Part shown: positions 8,335 to 20,363 of the stretch, piece after piece
Position numbering within the stretch: position 1 is the first letter of the stretch
Layout of the letters: each line of letters starts with the position of its first letter
Source: Stenotrophomonas rhizophila
GTDB lineage: Bacteria; Pseudomonadota; Gammaproteobacteria; Xanthomonadales; Xanthomonadaceae
Length of the DNA: 64,000 nucleotides
Direction of reading: 5' to 3'
Assembly (NCBI RefSeq): GCF_003651185.1
Contig: NZ_RCDC01000004.1
Span: forward strand, 916,659 to 980,658
Translations under genes and position numbers: made by a program
Notes under the pieces: generated by a model
What the model was told of the DNA's origin: nothing
Databases searched by the model: none
The model's input: only the letters and a program-made list of their open reading frames with translations

Positions 8335-8781
8335 TCAACGGCCGATGGGAAGAAAGCCCACCAGTGCCACGACCAGACAGACCAGGCCGCCAGCCAGCGG
8401 CAGATAGGTGGCCCATACCGGCGCCCCTTGGCCGATCGCGAAGGCGACGAACGCTTCCCGTATGCTTCGACCGGTCAGGAACGGAATGACGACCAGTGCC
8501 AGCAGGGGCAACAGCGACGCGAGCCCGAAGCCGAGCAATGCCGGCCGGTGATCGTTGCTGGCGAATCCGCCCAGCAGGTACAGGGCCAAGCCACTGAACA
8601 ACCCCACGAAGAGCAGGATGTTGGCGGCCCGGATCGTGGTGCGGTGACGGCGCCGCAGCGCGGCCCGGGACCAGCCACGGTAGTGCGTCTGCAGTCCCCT
8701 CGCCCAGTACGCGACGAGCCATGTGGCGATGATGCCGCCGACGACACCGCTGCCCGCCGGTCCCCAAGACTGGATATCCAT
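8335..8781 (-). CDS. Four-helix membrane protein, unknown function
   Basis: A 148-residue protein with about four predicted membrane helices (residues 10-28, 50-72, 84-102 and 122-142) and a basic loop RRRHRTT between the first two. I recognise no family. It lies upstream of, and on the same strand as, the patatin gene, 102 bp away, so they may share a transcript. Its ATG has AAGGA 6 to 10 nt before it. Confidence 0.7.
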   Translation of the reverse strand: MDIQSWGPAGSGVVGGIIATWLVAYWARGLQTHYRGWSRAALRRRHRTTIRAANILLFVGLFSGLALYLLGGFASNDHRPALLGFGLASLLPLLALVVIPFLTGRSIREAFVAFAIGQGAPVWATYLPLAGGLVCLVVALVGFLPIGR

Positions 8782-8839
8782 GCCTGCATCCTTGTGGTCT
8801 GATCCGAGTGTAATTCCATCCCCCGCCCAGGAATGCAGA

Positions 8840-8864
8840 ACGGCCGCCCATTGAGGGCGGCCGT
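8840..8864. terminator. Hairpin terminator after S9 peptidase gene
   Basis: A 10-bp perfect GC stem (ACGGCCGCCC / GGGCGGCCGT) with a 5-nt loop lies 54 bp past the stop of the minus-strand peptidase gene. It lacks a long T-run, so termination strength is uncertain. Confidence 0.55.
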
Positions 8865-8917
8865 GGGTCTGATGCGAAGCGCAGCCGACTGACCAGCGGC
8901 GCTACCGGTGTCTCGCC

Positions 8918-11389
8918 TCAGTGCTTGGCCGGCGGCGCATTCTTCACATAGGTGTCGAACCAGGTGAGCATTTCCGACACCAGCTGCTCATTGGATTCCA
9001 GTGCGGTGTACCAGTGCGGTTCGTGCGGCAGCATCACCAGGCGGGTGGTGCCGCCATTGCCGCGAATCGCCTGGAACAGCTTGCGCGACTGGAACGGCTC
9101 GGTGCCCGGATTGGCATCATCCTCGCCGTGGACCAGCAGCAGCGGCAGCTTGATCTTGTCGGCGTAGAAGAACGGCGAGGCCTTCAGGTACACGTCCTGT
9201 GCCTGCCACACCGAGCGACGCTCGTTCTGGAAGCCGAACGGGGTGAACGTCTTGTTGTACGAACCACTGGTGGCGACCCCGGCCTTGAACAGGTCGGTAT
9301 GCGCGATCAGGTTGGCGGTCATCAGACCCCCGTGGCTGTGCCCGGTGACACCGATCCGGTTGCGGTCGACCACGCCCAGCTCCACGGCCTTGTCCACTGC
9401 GGCCTTCGCATCGGCTTCAAGCTGTTCCAGATACGTGTTGTAGGCGGTTTTCGGGTCGCCGACGATCGGGAACGAGGCGTTGTCGATGATCGCGTAGCCG
9501 GCCAGCAGCATCAGCCGGTACGGCGCCAGGCGGGTGAAGGTCTGCTGCGAACCGGACACCTGCCCCGCCTGCGCCGCGTTGGCAAAGTCGGCCGGGTACG
9601 CGTAGAGAATCGCTGGGACGCGCTGGCCTTCCTTGTAACCCGGCGGCGTGTACAGGGTGAACGACAGGTCCACGCCATCGGCGCGCTTGTAGGTCACCAG
9701 GCGCTTCTTGATCTGACGCACTTCGGGGGTCGGGTCCACCAGGTGGGTCAGTGCGTCCGGCTTCGACGCGAACTGCGCTTCGCCCGGCGTGGCGGCGGCG
9801 ACCCGCTCGCCCAACAGGCGCACGAACGCATTCGGCGCATCGGTCACCGACTGGTGCCACGTGAGGAGGTGGCCAGGCATCGCGCTGAAGCCGATGAACT
9901 GCTCATAGGCATCGGCATCGCTGCGGAACAGGCGCTCGGTTTTCAGGCTGCCGAGGTTGAGTGCATCCAGGAAGGGACGATCCCCCTGCGGCGAAGCACC
10001 CTGCCCGCGCAGGAACACGCTGTTGCCTTCCTGGCGCACCACGTAGGCGCCGTTGGGCAGGCGCTGGTAAACGAAATTGCCCGGGTCCTCGTACAACTCA
10101 TCGCTGGAAAGATCCCACAGCAGGCGACCTTCCTGCTTCGGCTTGTCCACGTTGACGATGCGGGTCTGGCGCCAATGCCGGTTCTCGTCGTTCTCATCAA
10201 GGAAGGCAACGTCCGGCTGCGCGGTCCAGGCAAGGCCTTCGAAGCGCTGCGCGGTGCGGGCGATCTCCGTCGGCTTGGCGGTGAACGGAGCCTTGAGCAT
10301 CAGCACGCGGTCGCGATGCGGGACGGTGACTTTCCAGTCGCCCTTGTCCAGCGCCTCGGCGTAGACCAGTGTGGCTGGATCGGTGGCGCGCCAATCGAAA
10401 TCGCGTGGGCCTTCCGGCACGCCGTGTACCGGTACGCGGTCGGCCAGCGGCAGGCTGGCAATCGGCGTGCTGCGGCCGCTGGCGAGATCCAGCACCGCCA
10501 CGTCATTGGCGAAACGCTGGTAGGTCACCGCGTGCGAGAACGGTGCCTTGAGCGTGCTGGTGAGCACATGCACGCCATCCGGTGCGGCCCCGACGCTGTC
10601 CAGCAACGCCGGGGCACCCACGGTGCGCACGGTGTTGGAGGTGGTATCCACGACCGCCAGCTGCGACTGGCCGTAGTACGCGAACATCGCCTCGTCGTGG
10701 GCACTGGTCAGCGTATCGCGGGCTTCGTAGGTGCTGCTTTCGCCGGCCGTGCCCAGCGACTCCTGGATGTCCGGGCCGATCGCACCGTCCGCAGACGGTG
10801 CCGGGCCCTGCGTGGCAGGCACCAGCTTGACCAGCAACTGCTGGCTGCCACCGAGCCACTGCACGGTGCTGCCGAAGATCGGGTTGAGCGCCACGTTGGG
10901 CACCTGGCGGACCTGGCCGGTGACCGCATCGCCGACCCACAGCTGCACGCTGTCATCGACCACATTCTGGAACGCGAAGCGCTGGCCGTCGGCCGACCAC
11001 TGCGCCATGCCGGCACACCCGTTGGGCAGCGCCACCTTGGTAGAGCGGCCGCTGAGGGTCTCCACCACGGTGAAGTCACCGACGCACGGTGGAATGCCGT
11101 AACCACCCGGGGTGTCGTGGCGGCTGCGGTTCTTCGGCTCCAGGCGCACACCGGCCAGCTTCAGGTACGGCTGGGCGACGCGGGTGATCGAGGGATAGGT
11201 CTGCGTGGTGGTCAGCAGCAGGCGCTGGCCGGTCGGGTCGACGCTGGGTATCGGCGGCGGCGGTGCCTTGAGCACCTTGAGCAGGCGCTCCGGTGGTGTG
11301 GCGTAGCCACTGGCATGGGCGGGCATCGTGCCCAGCGTGGCGAAGGCTGTCACGGTGAACGCCGTGGACCAGAACGTACGAGCAAGCAT
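8918..11389 (-). CDS. S9-family serine peptidase, glutamyl-endopeptidase-like
   Basis: An 823-residue exported prolyl-oligopeptidase-family enzyme. The signal peptide ends near HASG, then comes a seven-bladed propeller-like region (about 60-570) and a C-terminal alpha/beta-hydrolase. The catalytic triad is visible: Ser about 685 in GHSHGG, Asp about 758 in HGEDDANPG and His about 788 in LPHEPHWY. The segments TPFGFQNERRSVWQ and ASPFFYADKIKLPLL are typical of the S9D branch related to plant chloroplast glutamyl endopeptidase, so cleavage after Glu is plausible. The start at ATG 11389 is supported by GGGGA 6 nt upstream; an earlier in-frame codon would bury the signal peptide. It probably degrades peptides in the periplasm. 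Confidence 0.88.
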   Translation of the reverse strand: MLARTFWSTAFTVTAFATLGTMPAHASGYATPPERLLKVLKAPPPPIPSVDPTGQRLLLTTTQTYPSITRVAQPYLKLAGVRLEPKNRSRHDTPGGYGIPPCVGDFTVVETLSGRSTKVALPNGCAGMAQWSADGQRFAFQNVVDDSVQLWVGDAVTGQVRQVPNVALNPIFGSTVQWLGGSQQLLVKLVPATQGPAPSADGAIGPDIQESLGTAGESSTYEARDTLTSAHDEAMFAYYGQSQLAVVDTTSNTVRTVGAPALLDSVGAAPDGVHVLTSTLKAPFSHAVTYQRFANDVAVLDLASGRSTPIASLPLADRVPVHGVPEGPRDFDWRATDPATLVYAEALDKGDWKVTVPHRDRVLMLKAPFTAKPTEIARTAQRFEGLAWTAQPDVAFLDENDENRHWRQTRIVNVDKPKQEGRLLWDLSSDELYEDPGNFVYQRLPNGAYVVRQEGNSVFLRGQGASPQGDRPFLDALNLGSLKTERLFRSDADAYEQFIGFSAMPGHLLTWHQSVTDAPNAFVRLLGERVAAATPGEAQFASKPDALTHLVDPTPEVRQIKKRLVTYKRADGVDLSFTLYTPPGYKEGQRVPAILYAYPADFANAAQAGQVSGSQQTFTRLAPYRLMLLAGYAIIDNASFPIVGDPKTAYNTYLEQLEADAKAAVDKAVELGVVDRNRIGVTGHSHGGLMTANLIAHTDLFKAGVATSGSYNKTFTPFGFQNERRSVWQAQDVYLKASPFFYADKIKLPLLLVHGEDDANPGTEPFQSRKLFQAIRGNGGTTRLVMLPHEPHWYTALESNEQLVSEMLTWFDTYVKNAPPAKH

Positions 11390-11597
11390 GCGTGTCCCCT
11401 TGGATATGGTGGGAGCCGGCGCGGCAGGGTCGTCGGTCGGCACGTCTCGAATCTAGCACTGCCGTCCTTCCCGAGGATGGGCCAGAAGAAATGGCCGGCG
11501 GCTTTTCACCTGATCCGGCAAAGCCTGCCGCAGGCGGCCATCGAGACCGGTATCGCGGTGCGGTACCCTTGTCGTTCCATTGCTTCCGGGTGCCGCT

Positions 11598-12374
11598 GTG
11601 CGAACCGTGCACGCCCTTCGTTATGTCACCCCGCTGCGCGAAGGCGGCTCCCTGCCCGCCGTGGTCGAGACCGACGACGACGGCATGGTGGTGCTCAAAT
11701 TCCGCGGCGCTGGCCAAGGGCCGAAGGCCCTGATCGCCGAGCTGATCGCCGGCGAGATCGCGCGGACGCTGGGCCTGCCGATCCCCGAGATCGTGTTCGT
11801 CGAGCTCGACCGCGAGTTCGCGCGGACCGAGCCGGACCCGGAGATCCAGGACCTGATCCGCGCCAGCGAAGGCCTGAACCTGGGCAGTGATTACCTGCCC
11901 GGCGCGATCAACTACGACCCGGCCGCGATGCAGCCCGATGCGGAACTCGCCTCGAAGATCGTGTGGTTCGATGCGTTCACCAGCAACGTGGACCGCACCG
12001 CGCGCAATCCCAACCTGATGGTGTGGCATCGCAAGCTGTACCTGATCGACCATGGTGCAGCAATGTACTTCCATCACGATTGGGCCAGTGCGGGCGAGGC
12101 CTGCAAGAAGCCCTTCGTGCTGATCCGCGATCATGTACTGCTGCCCTTCGCCACGCAGATTGCCGAGGTCGATGCCGGTCTTGCGGTGATGCTGCCCGAT
12201 GCGGAGATCGAACGCATCGTCGGCCTGGTGCCGGACAGCTGGCTGGTGGATGAACCCGTGTTCGACAGCCCGGCCGCCTACCGCCAGGCCTATGTCGATT
12301 ACCTGCAACACCGCCTTCGCGTTCGCGCGGCCTTTGTACAGGAGGCCGTCCGTGCCCACACTGCACACGTATGA
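11598..12374 (+). CDS. HipA-like kinase
   Basis: The 258-residue protein has a HipA-type kinase fold: a Lys-containing strand (VLKFRG) with an ALIAELIAGEIARTLGLP helix, then a catalytic segment FDAFTSNVDRTARNPNL and a metal-binding LIDHG that replaces the usual DFG. It fits the HipA_2 branch rather than the classical HipA toxin and lacks the N-subdomain-1. No HipB-type helix-turn-helix gene is adjacent. Its stop overlaps by 23 bp the start of a DUF3037 gene. GTG 11598 was chosen because it gives the natural N-terminus VRTVHALRYV; TTG 11580 is an alternative. Substrate and biological role are unknown. Confidence 0.8.
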   Translation: MRTVHALRYVTPLREGGSLPAVVETDDDGMVVLKFRGAGQGPKALIAELIAGEIARTLGLPIPEIVFVELDREFARTEPDPEIQDLIRASEGLNLGSDYLPGAINYDPAAMQPDAELASKIVWFDAFTSNVDRTARNPNLMVWHRKLYLIDHGAAMYFHHDWASAGEACKKPFVLIRDHVLLPFATQIAEVDAGLAVMLPDAEIERIVGLVPDSWLVDEPVFDSPAAYRQAYVDYLQHRLRVRAAFVQEAVRAHTAHV

Positions 12375-12744
12375 CTATGCGGTGATCCGCGTGGTGCCCC
12401 GCGTGGAACGCGAAGAGTTCATCAACGTCGGGGTCATCGTGTCCTGCCCGGGCGCCAAGCACCTGGAAGCGGCGATCGAACTGGATCTGGACCGGCTGCG
12501 CGCCTTCGCGCCCGCCCTGGATATTGAAGGGCTGCAGCCGTGGCTGGATGCCATCGTGGCAATCTGCCGCGGCGATGCGAACGCAGGCCCCATCGCGCAG
12601 TTGCCGGCGCGTGCACGTTTCCATTTCTTGACCGCCAAACGCAGCTCGGTGGTGCAGATGTCGAGCACGCATGTGGGCCGCACGGCGAATCCAGCCGGTG
12701 TAGTGGAGCATCTGATGCGTAAGATGGTGCGGGTACCGGCGTAG
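12352..12744 (+). CDS. DUF3037 family protein, partner of the HipA-like kinase
   Basis: This 130-residue protein starts PTLHTYDYAVIRVVPRVERE and continues with EEFINVGVIVSCP, the signature of DUF3037. The start is a GTG at 12352 with a perfect AGGAGG 6 nt upstream, sitting inside the end of the HipA-like gene (23-bp overlap), so the two are translationally coupled. DUF3037 genes are commonly found next to HipA_2 kinases, which suggests a functional pair, but no activity is known to me. The protein is compact, with no membrane segment or signal peptide. Confidence 0.82.
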   Translation: MPTLHTYDYAVIRVVPRVEREEFINVGVIVSCPGAKHLEAAIELDLDRLRAFAPALDIEGLQPWLDAIVAICRGDANAGPIAQLPARARFHFLTAKRSSVVQMSSTHVGRTANPAGVVEHLMRKMVRVPA

Positions 12745-12759
12745 CGCCGGGGGCTCTCC

Positions 12760-15252
12760 TCACCCTTTGGGCAGCGCGTAAGCGATCACGTAATCGCCAG
12801 CCGGGGTTTCCATGAAGTGGTGGCCACCGGCCATGATGACCACATACTGGCGCCCGCCAAATTCATAGATCATCGGGTTGGCCTGCCCACCGGCCGGCAG
12901 TTTGGTGTGCCAGAGTTCCTTGCCGGTCTTCAGGTCGATCGCGCGCAGCAGATCGTCGGTCGCGGCCGCAATGAAGATCAGTCCGCTGGCGGTGACCACC
13001 GAGCCACCGTTGTTCGGCGTGCCGATCTCGATCGGCAGGCCGGAGCGGATGCCGAACGGGCCATTGCCACGGGCGCTGCCGAACGGGCGGTCCCACAGGG
13101 TCTTGCCGGTACGCAGGTCGACCGCGCGGATGCCACCGTACGGCGGCTCCTTGCACAGCAGCTTGGTGAACGGCAGGCGCCAGCCAGCGTTGACGTCGAT
13201 GGCGTACGGCGTGCCCACCTGCGGATCGCCTGCGCCTTCGGCACCGCCCTTGTCGGCGGTGATCTCCTCGCGCGGCACCCAACCCAGCTTGTCCGCCTTT
13301 TCGCGCGGCACCAGCCGGTTGTAGTTGGGCATGTCGTTGTAGTTGGCCACGATCACGCCGCGGCGCGGATCCACGGCCACGCTGCCCCAGTCCGAGCCAC
13401 CGTTGTAGCCGGGATATTCGATGGAGTGACGGTCCGCGGTCGGCGGGGTGTAGAAACCTTCGTAGCTGGCCTCGCGGAACTGGATGCGGCACACCAGCTG
13501 ATCGATCGGGGTCATGCCCCACATGTCGCGCTCGGTGAGGTCCGGCTTGCGCAGCGTGTGATACAGCGAGAACAGCTGGGTCGGGGAACGCTGCTCCGGC
13601 TCGACGCCGCCGGTGGGCACTTTGCGCTCTTCGGCCGGGGTCAGCAGCTTGCCGGTGCGGCGGTCGAGGATGTACATGTCGCCCTGCTTGGTCGGCAGCA
13701 GCAGCGCCGGGACTTTGCCGGCGGCGGTCGGGTAGTCGATCAGGGTCGCCTGCGAACCCATGTCGTAATCCCAGACGTCCTTGCGCACGGCCTGGAAGTG
13801 CCAGGCCGGCTTGCCGGTGTTGACGTCGATGGCGACCAGCGACGTGGCGTATCTGTTTTCGTTCTCGGTGCGCGAGCCACTCCAGTAATCGCCGGCCGAG
13901 TTGCCCATCGGCAGGTAGACCAGGCCGAGTTCGTCGTCACCGGTCGCGGTGGTCCACATGTTCGGGGTGCCGCGGGTATAGGTCTCGCCGGCCGGCGGTG
14001 CGCCGTTGCGTTCCGGGCGGACCATATCCCACGCCCAGCGCAGCTTGCCGGTCACGGCATCGTAGGCCTGGATCACGCCCGAGGGGGCGTCGCGGCGCTG
14101 GCCATCCAGCACCTGGTGGCCGGTCACGATCACGCCCTGCACGATCGCCGGCGGCGAGGTGATGGAGACATAGCCGGCGGGGCTGTCGCCCATGCCAACG
14201 GTGATGTCCACCTGACCGTTGTTGCCGAAGCCTGTGCACAGCTTGCCGGTGGCGGCATCGACCGCGATCAGGCGGCCATCCAGGGTGCCTTCAATGATGC
14301 GGGCGGCACAGGCGCCGCGCGGCACCTGGGTCAGCACCGGCACGCCACTGGGGACGGCAAGATCGGCGGCGACATCGTTCAGCGCGGTGTCCTGCGCGGT
14401 GGCCGGCACTTCGTAATAGGAGACGCCACGGCAGGCCGCGGTGTACGGAATGGACGTGTCCTTGATCTTCGGGTCGTAGCGCCAGCGCTCGGTGCCATCG
14501 GCCGCGTTGAGCGCGACCAGCTGATTGCGCGCGGTGCACAGGTAGAGGCTGTCGCCGACTTTCAGCGGCGTGGTTTCCGCGCCCCAGCGCTTCTCCGGCA
14601 GATCACCGGTGCGGAACAACCAGGCCTGCTCCAGCTTGGCCACGTTATCCGGGGTGATCTGCTGCAGCGGCGAGAAGCGCGTGGCGGCATTGTTGCGACC
14701 ATAGGCGGCCCAGTCGCCATCCACCGGGCGGTCGGCCGGCTGCAGGGGCGCATCGGCGGTCGGTGCCAGGCCGGTGCTGGTCATCGGTTCGGGGAACGCG
14801 CCCTCGGCGGCTGTAACGCCGTGCGGCACGAAGGCCAGGGTGAAGGCGGCGACGAACACGAGCGCGAGCACGCCGGCGATGCTACGCGAGACCTTGCGTG
14901 AGACCGGGCGATCCAGCGTGGGCAACAGCAGCGACAGCACGAAGCCGATGGCCACGATCAGGCCCAGGCGCGGTACCCAGCGCCAGTAATTGCTGCCTGA
15001 CTCCCACCATGTCCACAGCAGCGTGCCGACGAACACCAGCGCAAACCACAGCGCGCCGCTGTAACGGCCCCGCCACAGCTGTACGCCAGAGATCAACAGG
15101 CCGACACCGGCCAGCACGTAGTACCAGGAACCACCGAGGCTGGCGAGCCAAGCGCCCCCTGCGGTGAATACAACCCCCAGCAACAGAATGACAATGGCCA
15201 GCACAGCCACCAGCCAATGGCGGGTGCGGCGGGTCTGCGTCGTGGTGGACAT
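12760..15252 (-). CDS. gcd: Membrane-bound PQQ-dependent glucose dehydrogenase
   Basis: An 830-residue quinoprotein of the glucose/quinate/shikimate family. Five N-terminal membrane helices (about residues 12-150) anchor it in the inner membrane and supply the ubiquinone site. The rest is a periplasmic eight-bladed propeller with tryptophan-docking repeats, starting near DWAAYGRNNAATRFSPL and including WGAETTPLKVGDSLYLC. It oxidises glucose (or a related polyol acid) to gluconolactone in the periplasm and feeds electrons to ubiquinone. ATG 15252 follows AGGAGAG. The frame stays open further upstream, but that part is not protein-like. No PQQ biosynthesis genes are in the window. Confidence 0.92.
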   Translation of the reverse strand: MSTTTQTRRTRHWLVAVLAIVILLLGVVFTAGGAWLASLGGSWYYVLAGVGLLISGVQLWRGRYSGALWFALVFVGTLLWTWWESGSNYWRWVPRLGLIVAIGFVLSLLLPTLDRPVSRKVSRSIAGVLALVFVAAFTLAFVPHGVTAAEGAFPEPMTSTGLAPTADAPLQPADRPVDGDWAAYGRNNAATRFSPLQQITPDNVAKLEQAWLFRTGDLPEKRWGAETTPLKVGDSLYLCTARNQLVALNAADGTERWRYDPKIKDTSIPYTAACRGVSYYEVPATAQDTALNDVAADLAVPSGVPVLTQVPRGACAARIIEGTLDGRLIAVDAATGKLCTGFGNNGQVDITVGMGDSPAGYVSITSPPAIVQGVIVTGHQVLDGQRRDAPSGVIQAYDAVTGKLRWAWDMVRPERNGAPPAGETYTRGTPNMWTTATGDDELGLVYLPMGNSAGDYWSGSRTENENRYATSLVAIDVNTGKPAWHFQAVRKDVWDYDMGSQATLIDYPTAAGKVPALLLPTKQGDMYILDRRTGKLLTPAEERKVPTGGVEPEQRSPTQLFSLYHTLRKPDLTERDMWGMTPIDQLVCRIQFREASYEGFYTPPTADRHSIEYPGYNGGSDWGSVAVDPRRGVIVANYNDMPNYNRLVPREKADKLGWVPREEITADKGGAEGAGDPQVGTPYAIDVNAGWRLPFTKLLCKEPPYGGIRAVDLRTGKTLWDRPFGSARGNGPFGIRSGLPIEIGTPNNGGSVVTASGLIFIAAATDDLLRAIDLKTGKELWHTKLPAGGQANPMIYEFGGRQYVVIMAGGHHFMETPAGDYVIAYALPKG

Positions 15253-15401
15253 CGGTCTCTCCTGAAGCGCGAAGATCGCCGACATTGCTGCCGGCCCCGC
15301 GGCTCTTATCCCACCGGGGTCGTGAACGTTGCGCGTTCTTTGCAGCGGTCGCCAACGTCGGCACAGCCGACGATGAAACCCGGCAAGCCCCTGCCCCACA
15401 A

Positions 15402-15428
15402 CGAAAAACGCCGGCGTGTGCCGGCGTT
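15402..15428 (-). terminator. Rho-independent terminator of gyrA
   Basis: On the minus strand a perfect 9-bp stem AACGCCGGC / GCCGGCGTT with a 4-nt loop is followed by a T-rich tail (TTTCG after the paired TT). It lies 27 bp past the gyrA stop. Confidence 0.85.
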
Positions 15429-15454
15429 CTCCGTATGACTCCCACTGGCAGGGC

Positions 15455-18154
<2,700 letters not shown>

Positions 18155-18238
18155 TCGGGTTCCGTTGTCTGGTAGCGGTCCAGTCCGTCACGACCGCCCT
18201 TTCGGGGCAGTTGCGCCGGAATCTCGATTAACCGTTGG

Positions 18239-18244
18239 ATTCTA
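18239..18244 (-). promoter_or_regulatory. Possible gyrA -10 box
   Basis: On the minus strand TGTGGTAGAAT contains a TAGAAT hexamer with an upstream TG, an extended -10 pattern, 85 bp before the gyrA start. No convincing -35 is seen at 17 bp. Confidence 0.3.
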
Positions 18245-18355
18245 CCACAGCAGGCCGTTCTCCGCCTGCTTTTACGGGGGTTTTACCGGCAAGAATCAGG
18301 AACTTACGAGGGCGTTGCCGGACGCTGGGGTGGGTACCGACCCATGCTCATCGGC

Positions 18356-18408
18356 GGTACCGACCAACGGTTGGCCGCTACCGGGCAGGCCACGACCCTT
18401 GGTCGTGG
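18356..18408. repeat. REP pair downstream of mtnA
   Basis: Two small palindromes are present. GACCAACGGTTGG with flanking GGTACC and CGCTAC (18356-18381) is a GTAG-type unit read on the minus strand. A perfect 8-bp stem CCACGACC / GGTCGTGG with a CTT loop lies at 18390-18408. A second GGTACCGACC copy is at 18333-18342. They sit 18 bp past the mtnA stop. Confidence 0.6.
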
Positions 18409-18426
18409 CGCGGGCCGCAGCAGGCC

Positions 18427-19488
18427 TCAGCCGAAGGCGGCCTGCATGTTGGCCACTGTCGGGCTCAGGATCACCCCGCGTTCGGTCACGATGGCATCGA
18501 TCAGGCTGCCCGGGGTGACATCGAACACCGGGTTCCAGGCGGCGATGCCCTCGGCCACGGTGCGGGTGCCGCCCACGCCGTACAGCTCGCCCGGGTCGCG
18601 CTGCTCGATCTCGATCTGCTCGCCGTCGGCGGTGTCCATGTCCACTGTGGAGGACGGCGCCACCACCATGAACTTCACGCCGTGGTGGCGGGCGGCGATG
18701 GCCAGCTGGTAGGTGCCGATCTTGTTGGCGGTATCCCCGTTGGCGCAGATGCGGTCCGCACCCACGATGACCCACTGCACCGCACCGGTCTTCATCAGGT
18801 GCGAGGCCGCCGAATCGGCGATCAGGGTGGCGTCGATGCCGTCCTGCTGCAGCTCCCACACGGTCAGGCGCGCGCCCTGCAGCCACGGCCGGGTCTCACC
18901 GGCGAACACGCGGGCGATGCGGTGCTGGGCCATGCCGGCACGGATCACGCCCAACGCGGTACCGAAGCCGGCGGTGGCCAGCGAGCCGGTGTTGCAGTGG
19001 GTCAGCACGCCGCTGCCCGCCTCGATCAAGCAAGCGCCCAGCGCGCCCATGTGACGGTTGGCAGCCAGGTCCTCCTCGGCGATCGCCTGCGCCTCGGCAG
19101 CCAGCACCTGCTGCCAGTCGGCACCGGCCGGGGCCAGCGCGCGGCGCATCCGGGCCAGCGCCCAGGCCAGATTCACGGCGGTCGGGCGGGAGGCATTGAG
19201 GCGCTGCAGCGCCGGTTCCAGCTTCAGCAGCGCCTGGGCGCCATCATCGGCCTGCACCTCGTTGGCCGCCAGTACCACACCCCAGGCGGCCGCAATGCCG
19301 ATGGCCGGCGCGCCGCGCACGGTCAGCGCGTGGATGGCCTCGGCGACTGCATCGCTGTCGCGGCACTCCACGTGCTCGACAATGAACGGCAGTTTGCGCT
19401 GGTCGAGCAGCTGCAGGCTCTCGCCGGTCCACAGGATCGGGCGGATATGGTCGTAACGGGCGTAATCGATATCGGTGGATGCGTTCAT
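18427..19488 (-). CDS. mtnA: S-methyl-5-thioribose-1-phosphate isomerase
   Basis: This 353-residue enzyme converts methylthioribose-1-phosphate to methylthioribulose-1-phosphate in the methionine salvage pathway. The catalytic Cys165 is in [10 protein letters not shown] and Asp245 is in [17 protein letters not shown], both diagnostic of MtnA and absent in true eIF2B subunits. Length is normal. The start is the ATG giving MNASTDIDY; the reading frame is open for another 87 codons upstream, but that part overlaps another gene. gyrA follows on the same strand. Confidence 0.95.
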   Translation of the reverse strand: MNASTDIDYARYDHIRPILWTGESLQLLDQRKLPFIVEHVECRDSDAVAEAIHALTVRGAPAIGIAAAWGVVLAANEVQADDGAQALLKLEPALQRLNASRPTAVNLAWALARMRRALAPAGADWQQVLAAEAQAIAEEDLAANRHMGALGACLIEAGSGVLTHCNTGSLATAGFGTALGVIRAGMAQHRIARVFAGETRPWLQGARLTVWELQQDGIDATLIADSAASHLMKTGAVQWVIVGADRICANGDTANKIGTYQLAIAARHHGVKFMVVAPSSTVDMDTADGEQIEIEQRDPGELYGVGGTRTVAEGIAAWNPVFDVTPGSLIDAIVTERGVILSPTVANMQAAFG

Positions 19489-19531
19489 CGGCCCATTGTA
19501 GCGGCGCGCCGATGCGGGCGGAATCGCGTGC

Positions 19532-20254
19532 TCAGTTGACCGCGAACTCGGCGCGGCAGCCCTTGTCCACCCATACCCCGCGGCTGTCCCAGCCCCAACT
19601 GCTGCCCTGCTCGCAGGGCGTGCCGGAGAGCTGCTTGTTGAGCGTGGCACCGTGGGTGATCCCGGCGCCACAGAAGCGGCGCTGACGGGATTTGGATTCG
19701 CAGACGAGAATGCGTGGCACGTTGAGGAAGCCGCTGCCATCGGCGGCACCGACCTCGAACTCGCCCTGGCAACCGCGGGTCACCCAGATCTCGTTGCGGC
19801 GGTAGCCCCAGCTGTGACCTTCGCGACACGGCAGCGAGGTGAGCTGGCGAAGCAGGCGCACCGGCGCACCCTGCAACACCACCGGACAGCTCTGCGGGCG
19901 GCCATTGGATTCACAGCGCACGACGCGGCGCGTGCGACGCTCTCCATCGGCGCGGGTGGCGGCAACGGCCGTGCGCGCGCGGAACTCAGCGCGGCAGCCC
20001 AAGGTGACCCAGACGCCGGAGCGATCGGTGCCCCACTCCGAGCCACGCACACAACTGTTGTCGGACAGCTGGCGGATCAGATCCACGCCGCGCTCGGTGG
20101 GAATATCGCAGTGCACCCATCCCATATCGCGCGATTCGCAGCGCACCACTTCGCCGGCATAGCCGCCCGCCTGCGCGAGGGCCGTCTCCGGCATCAGCGC
20201 AGTCCACAGCAACACCGGCCACAAGGGCATGCCCGCGCCTACCAACAGCTTCAT
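19532..20254 (-). CDS. Exported DUF3011 protein with three cysteine-rich repeats
   Basis: A 240-residue protein with a signal peptide ([16 protein letters not shown], cleavage near ALAQ). The mature part is three copies of a repeat of about 57-60 residues: each begins with CES, has a middle Cys, then QLS/T, a Cys, a Gly-Trp-Gly-like GxxWG, WV and GCRAEF or similar. Four cysteines per repeat suggest two disulphides each. This is the DUF3011 pattern; its function is not known. The ATG at 20254 has AGGGAT upstream and gives a complete signal peptide. It is upstream of mtnA with a 43-bp gap. Confidence 0.8.
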   Translation of the reverse strand: MKLLVGAGMPLWPVLLWTALMPETALAQAGGYAGEVVRCESRDMGWVHCDIPTERGVDLIRQLSDNSCVRGSEWGTDRSGVWVTLGCRAEFRARTAVAATRADGERRTRRVVRCESNGRPQSCPVVLQGAPVRLLRQLTSLPCREGHSWGYRRNEIWVTRGCQGEFEVGAADGSGFLNVPRILVCESKSRQRRFCGAGITHGATLNKQLSGTPCEQGSSWGWDSRGVWVDKGCRAEFAVN

Positions 20255-20363
20255 CAACTCGATCCCTGCCACGCCTGAACGATCACCTGACCACCTTCGG
20301 ACATCCGGTGTGATCAGAGCATCATCATGCAGGCCGCGCAAGACGCGAATGCGTCAAAACGCC

